Positions 61,248-64,000 of a DNA stretch of 64,000 nt are shown piece after piece (position 1 is the stretch's first letter; each line of letters starts with the position of its first letter). The stretch covers positions 186,001 to 250,000 of the forward strand of contig NZ_BBME01000009.1 of assembly GCF_000971395.1 (NCBI RefSeq), written 5' to 3'. Origin of the DNA: Demequina iriomotensis. GTDB lineage: Bacteria; Actinomycetota; Actinomycetes; Actinomycetales; Demequinaceae. The notes below the pieces were generated by a model. The model searched no databases and was not told the origin of the DNA. It saw only the letters and a list, made by a program, of their open reading frames with translations. A program made the translations under genes and the position numbers.

Positions 61248-61963
61248 GCGTGCACCTCGTCCCACTCGCGGACCACCTCGAAGAAGCGGCGCTCGAGGTC
61301 CACCTGCCCGGGTGCGAGCGCGCCGACCACGCGGCCCGCGTGCACCACCGTGATGCGGTCCGCGATGCGTGACGCCTCGTCGAGGTGGTGGCTCGACACG
61401 AGCACGGCGGCGCCGCGCGCGGCGGCGGCGACGATGACGTCGCGCAGGAGCAGCACGCCGGCGGGGTCGAGCGCGTTGGTGGGCTCGTCGAGGAGGAGCA
61501 GGTCGGGCTCGTGGGAGGCGACGCATGCGAGCCCGAGGCGTTGCCGGTTGCCGAGCGACAGGCCTCGCGCCTTGCGCTCGGCCCAGCGCTCCAGCTCCAG
61601 GCGCGCGATCCAGGACGATGCGGCGGCGACCGCCGCCGCGCGGTCCAGCCCGTGCAGCCGCGCCGCGAGCACGATGTTGTCGCGCACGGTGAGCTCCGGG
61701 TAGCCGAAGGGCTGATCGATGGTGAAGCCGAGCCGGGCGAGCGTCCCGGGCGCCGCGGCGGCGACCGGCTCGCCGAACAGCCGCACCTCGCCGGCGTCGA
61801 GCCGGGTCTGGCCGACCATGGCCTTCATCGCGGTGGTCTTCCCGGCGCCGTTGAGGCCGATGAGCGCGTGGACCTCGCCCGGCGCGACGGTGAGCGACAT
61901 CCCGTCGAGCGCGCGGAGGTCGCCGTATGCGCGGACCGCGTCGCGGAGCTCGAGCGCACTCAC
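61244..61963 (-). CDS. ABC transporter ATP-binding protein (operon with TetR regulator)
   Basis: 239 residues. GTG at 61963 overlaps the TetR stop by four bases (GTGA). Walker A GLNGAGKTT, signature LSLGNRQRLG (LSxGxxQR type), Walker B LLLLDEPTNALD, and the H-loop SSHHLDE. Subfamily of ABC-2 exporters for drugs or lipids. Confidence 0.92.
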   Translation of the reverse strand: MSALELRDAVRAYGDLRALDGMSLTVAPGEVHALIGLNGAGKTTAMKAMVGQTRLDAGEVRLFGEPVAAAAPGTLARLGFTIDQPFGYPELTVRDNIVLAARLHGLDRAAAVAAASSWIARLELERWAERKARGLSLGNRQRLGLACVASHEPDLLLLDEPTNALDPAGVLLLRDVIVAAAARGAAVLVSSHHLDEASRIADRITVVHAGRVVGALAPGQVDLERRFFEVVREWDEVHA

Positions 61964-62550
61964 GCGGGGCTCCCCGCGAAGGCCGGGACGTGCGCATCGG
62001 CGAGGTGCGGGACCACGGCCGTCATCGCGCCCGCGACCAGGTCGCCCAGCGTGCTGCGCGGCCCGTCCGCGGCCCAGCCGAGGAGCGCCGCGGTGATGGC
62101 GGCGAGGCATGCCGCTGCGGCCATGCGCATCTCGGCCTCGTCGCCGGGCGCGGCTGCGGCGTCGACGATCGCGCGCGCGGTCGTCGCGGTGTTGGCGGCC
62201 ATGCCCGCCTGGAGCTCGGGCACCCCGGCGGCGATCGCGATGCCCCGGCGCGTGCTCTCGGTGGGCTCCTGGTCGAGCAGCGGGGTGAGCGACAGCATCC
62301 CGCGGGCGACGCGCTCGATCGCGGGGAGGTCGGAGGGTTGGGCGGCGACGGCCTCGGCGATGACCGGGTCGAACGGGTCGTCCAGCAGCACCCGCTCCTT
62401 GGTCGCGAAGTGGCGGAAGAAGGTCATGTGGCTCACGCCTGCGGTCGCCGCGATCTCCTCGACGGTGACGGCGCGGTAGCCGCGCCGCTCGAACAGGTCG
62501 AGGGCGGCGGCCTGGAGGCGGGCCCGGGTGGCCTCGGCGCGAGTGCTCAT
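61960..62550 (-). CDS. TetR-family regulator
   Basis: 196 residues. N-terminal HTH: RLQAAALDLFERRGYRAVTVEEIAATAGVSHMTFFRHFATKE; the rest is the variable ligand-binding helical domain. First gene of a three-gene operon with an ABC exporter, so it most likely represses the exporter until a ligand binds. Its operator lies just upstream. Confidence 0.93.
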   Translation of the reverse strand: MSTRAEATRARLQAAALDLFERRGYRAVTVEEIAATAGVSHMTFFRHFATKERVLLDDPFDPVIAEAVAAQPSDLPAIERVARGMLSLTPLLDQEPTESTRRGIAIAAGVPELQAGMAANTATTARAIVDAAAAPGDEAEMRMAAAACLAAITAALLGWAADGPRSTLGDLVAGAMTAVVPHLADAHVPAFAGSPA

Positions 62551-62559
62551 GGCCTCAAG

Positions 62560-62574
62560 TGTTAGTCACTAACA
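62560..62574. promoter_or_regulatory. TetR-type operator in the divergent promoter
   Basis: TGTTAGTCACTAACA is a perfect 7-base inverted repeat around one central base, 10 bases before the TetR gene start and 38 bases before the cupin gene start. It probably serves the leftward operon and may also affect the cupin gene. Confidence 0.8.
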
Positions 62575-62611
62575 TCTTTCGCGCAAGAGGGGGCGGCGAT
62601 ACGGTCGCCGG

Positions 62612-63040
62612 ATGAGCGATTGCCAGGTGCTGGAGATGGGCGGACTCGACGGCTGGCGGGATCACCACGGGGGATTCACCCCGGCGAAGTCCCGCGACGG
62701 TCGCCGCGTCGTGGACCACGAGCTGACGATGCAGTACATCGGGATGACCGCGAACGCCTTCGTCCCCGGCGAGGAGGCCGGCTACTGGCACACGCACCGC
62801 GAGATCGAGGAGCTCTACGTGTTCCTCGCCGGCCGGGGCCAGATGGCGCTCGACGGCGACATCGTCGACGTGGGCCCCGGCACGGCGGTGCGCGTGGGCC
62901 AGGGCGTGTGGCGGACCTGGCGGTGCGTGCCCGACAGCCCCGAGCCGATGCGGTGGTTCTGCATCCGCGCCGGCGGGGGCGAGCTCCCACATCTGCCGGA
63001 CGACGCGACGCGGGACGAGGGCCGCCCCTCGCCCTGGTGA
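62612..63040 (+). CDS. Cupin-domain protein
   Basis: 142 residues. Metal-site pattern WHTHREIEELYVFLAGRGQM with two histidines and a glutamate, and a second motif region near VGPGTAVRVG. TACGGT six bases before the ATG indicates a leaderless mRNA. Function unknown; divergent from the TetR operon. Confidence 0.85.
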   Translation: MSDCQVLEMGGLDGWRDHHGGFTPAKSRDGRRVVDHELTMQYIGMTANAFVPGEEAGYWHTHREIEELYVFLAGRGQMALDGDIVDVGPGTAVRVGQGVWRTWRCVPDSPEPMRWFCIRAGGGELPHLPDDATRDEGRPSPW

Positions 63041-63088
63041 GCGCGCGGCGCACCCACGGTCGCCGCGGCGGGTGCCGTGACGCGTGCT

Positions 63089-63158
63089 CCGCTCCTCCGC
63101 GAATTCATGCGAATCGCGACGCGCTGCGCGCTGCGATCCGCATGAATACGCGGAGCGG
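63089..63158. repeat. Long imperfect hairpin element
   Basis: CGCGAATTCATGCGAATCGC (63098-63117) pairs with 63133-63152 at 18 of 20 positions; outer arms CCGCTC (63089-63094) and GAGCGG (63153-63158) extend it. Loop of 15 bases. No T-run; between the cupin gene and the MFS terminator. Confidence 0.6.
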
Positions 63159-63193
63159 TGAGACGGGACCGAGCCCGGGCTCTCATCGTCGCT

Positions 63194-63232
63194 GCGGGCC
63201 GTCCGACGCCTGAGGGTCGCCGGACGGCCCGC
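63194..63232 (-). terminator. Terminator of the right-edge MFS gene
   Basis: GCGGGCCGTCCG (63194-63205) pairs exactly with CGGACGGCCCGC (63221-63232), a 12-base-pair stem 13 bases past the MFS stop. Confidence 0.75.
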
Positions 63233-63244
63233 GAGACCGGCCCG

Positions 63245-64000
63245 TCAGGCCGGGACGAGCGCCCCGGGCGCCGCGTCGACCGCGGCCGCCCCGCCGAGCT
63301 CCGCGCGGCGCGACGGCAGCAGCGTGGCGACCACCGTGGTCACCGCGAGGATCGCCGCTCCCCAGAGCACCGCCGTCTGCGCGGCATCGGTGTAGCCGGT
63401 GGGCGTGATCTCGCCGCCGGACCCGGTGAACACCGCGGTGAGCACCGCGACGCCGAGCGCGACGCCGATCTCGCGGACCGTCGCGTTGGTGCCGGAGGCC
63501 TTGGCGTGGTCCTCGTCCCGCATGTGCGCGAGCACCGCGGTCGCGAGCGGCGCGAACACGAGCCCCATGCCCACGCCGCACGCGACGAAGCCGGGCACGA
63601 GCGTCCAGTAGTCCACGGCCGGGTCGAGCTGCAGCCCGATCCAGGCGAGGCCCACGGCCTGCGACGCGACGCCGGCCGTCACCAGCGCACGCGTCCCGAC
63701 CCGCGGCGCGATGATGCCGGTGAGCGGCGCGACGAACAGCGGCGCCATGGTCCAGGGCATGGTCATCGCGCCGGCCTCGAGCGGCGACCGTCCCTGCACC
63801 ACCTGCAGGAACTGGATGAGGATGAACACCGCGCCGAAGATGCCGACGGAGAACATCAGCCCCACCGCGTTCGCGACCGAGAATGACCGGTCCCGGAAGA
63901 GCCCGAGCGGCAGCAGCGCCTCCTGGCGTCCGCGCTCCCACGCGAGGAACCCGGCCAGCAGGAGGCCTCCGCCCACGAGGCCCGCGAGCACCTGCGGCGA
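63245..64000 (-). CDS. DHA2-family MFS drug transporter, C-terminal part (runs off the right edge)
   Basis: About 252 residues are inside the window and the frame stays open to base 64,000, so the N-terminal half is missing. At least seven membrane helices are visible; ERGRQEALLPLGLFRDRSFS is the DHA2 (EmrB/QacA, 14-span) loop before a new set of helices, and GTNATVREIGVALGVAVL is the conserved late motif. Probably a proton-driven exporter of drugs. Confidence 0.88.
   Translation of the reverse strand, partial: SPQVLAGLVGGGLLLAGFLAWERGRQEALLPLGLFRDRSFSVANAVGLMFSVGIFGAVFILIQFLQVVQGRSPLEAGAMTMPWTMAPLFVAPLTGIIAPRVGTRALVTAGVASQAVGLAWIGLQLDPAVDYWTLVPGFVACGVGMGLVFAPLATAVLAHMRDEDHAKASGTNATVREIGVALGVAVLTAVFTGSGGEITPTGYTDAAQTAVLWGAAILAVTTVVATLLPSRRAELGGAAAVDAAPGALVPA

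Overview
The window is about 70% G+C by eye, starts with GTG as well as ATG, and many genes have a TANNNT box 6-7 bases before the start codon, as in leaderless transcription. The encoded families (M6 protease, CtaG/CopD fusion, UGP2-type uridylyltransferase, DUF2332, DUF5317) point to a Gram-positive actinobacterium, probably of the Micrococcales. This is inferred from composition and families; no species marker is present. I see no prophage, insertion sequence or CRISPR array.

Positions 1-18,823 form a surface-glycan locus. Rightward genes encode a CMP-sialate synthetase fused to a HAD phosphatase (its start codon clipped by one base), a glycosyltransferase-like protein, a sialic acid synthase without a SAF domain, a GT29-like sialyltransferase, and a GT8-pyruvyltransferase fusion. 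A leftward, ATGA-coupled trio encodes a GT2 glycosyltransferase, a polysialyltransferase-like enzyme and a sulfotransferase. An OafA-type O-acyltransferase follows, then a tightly packed leftward operon cysQ-cysD-cysN-TSUP permease-cysC that makes and recycles the sulfate donor PAPS with no PAPS reductase beside it. The simplest reading is a sialylated or polysialylated surface polymer that can be sulfated, pyruvylated and O-acylated. This combination is the most unusual content of the window. A second acyltransferase and a second sulfotransferase lie at 22.6-24.4 kb.

Positions 19,006-22,533 hold a three-gene 2-oxoacid dehydrogenase operon (E1 alpha, E1 beta, E2) behind a tandem palindromic operator. 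From 24.7 to 30.9 kb are single metabolic and membrane genes. A 636-base gap at 30.9-31.6 kb carries DnaA-box-like sites and a promoter-terminator pair that could frame a small RNA.

Positions 32.2-39.4 kb hold three paralogous membrane GGDEF-EAL proteins with a 36-residue peptide gene coupled to the second and a DUF5317 gene after it. The first and third have sigma-28 (FliA/WhiG)-like promoters, suggesting a link to motility or development. A tRNA-Gly(CCC) follows at 39.6 kb.

Positions 39.7-64.0 kb are housekeeping and accessory genes: aldose epimerase, lipoprotein, MerR and ArsR regulators each with a clear palindromic operator, two MFS transporters, an ABC-F protein, a CPA antiporter with RCK domain, a nucleoside deaminase, a CPBP protease, an FKBP isomerase, a large secreted M6 metalloprotease, two ABC transporters, a TetR regulator with operator, and a cupin. 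Several intergenic gaps carry long inverted repeats that resemble neither ordinary terminators nor known mobile elements.
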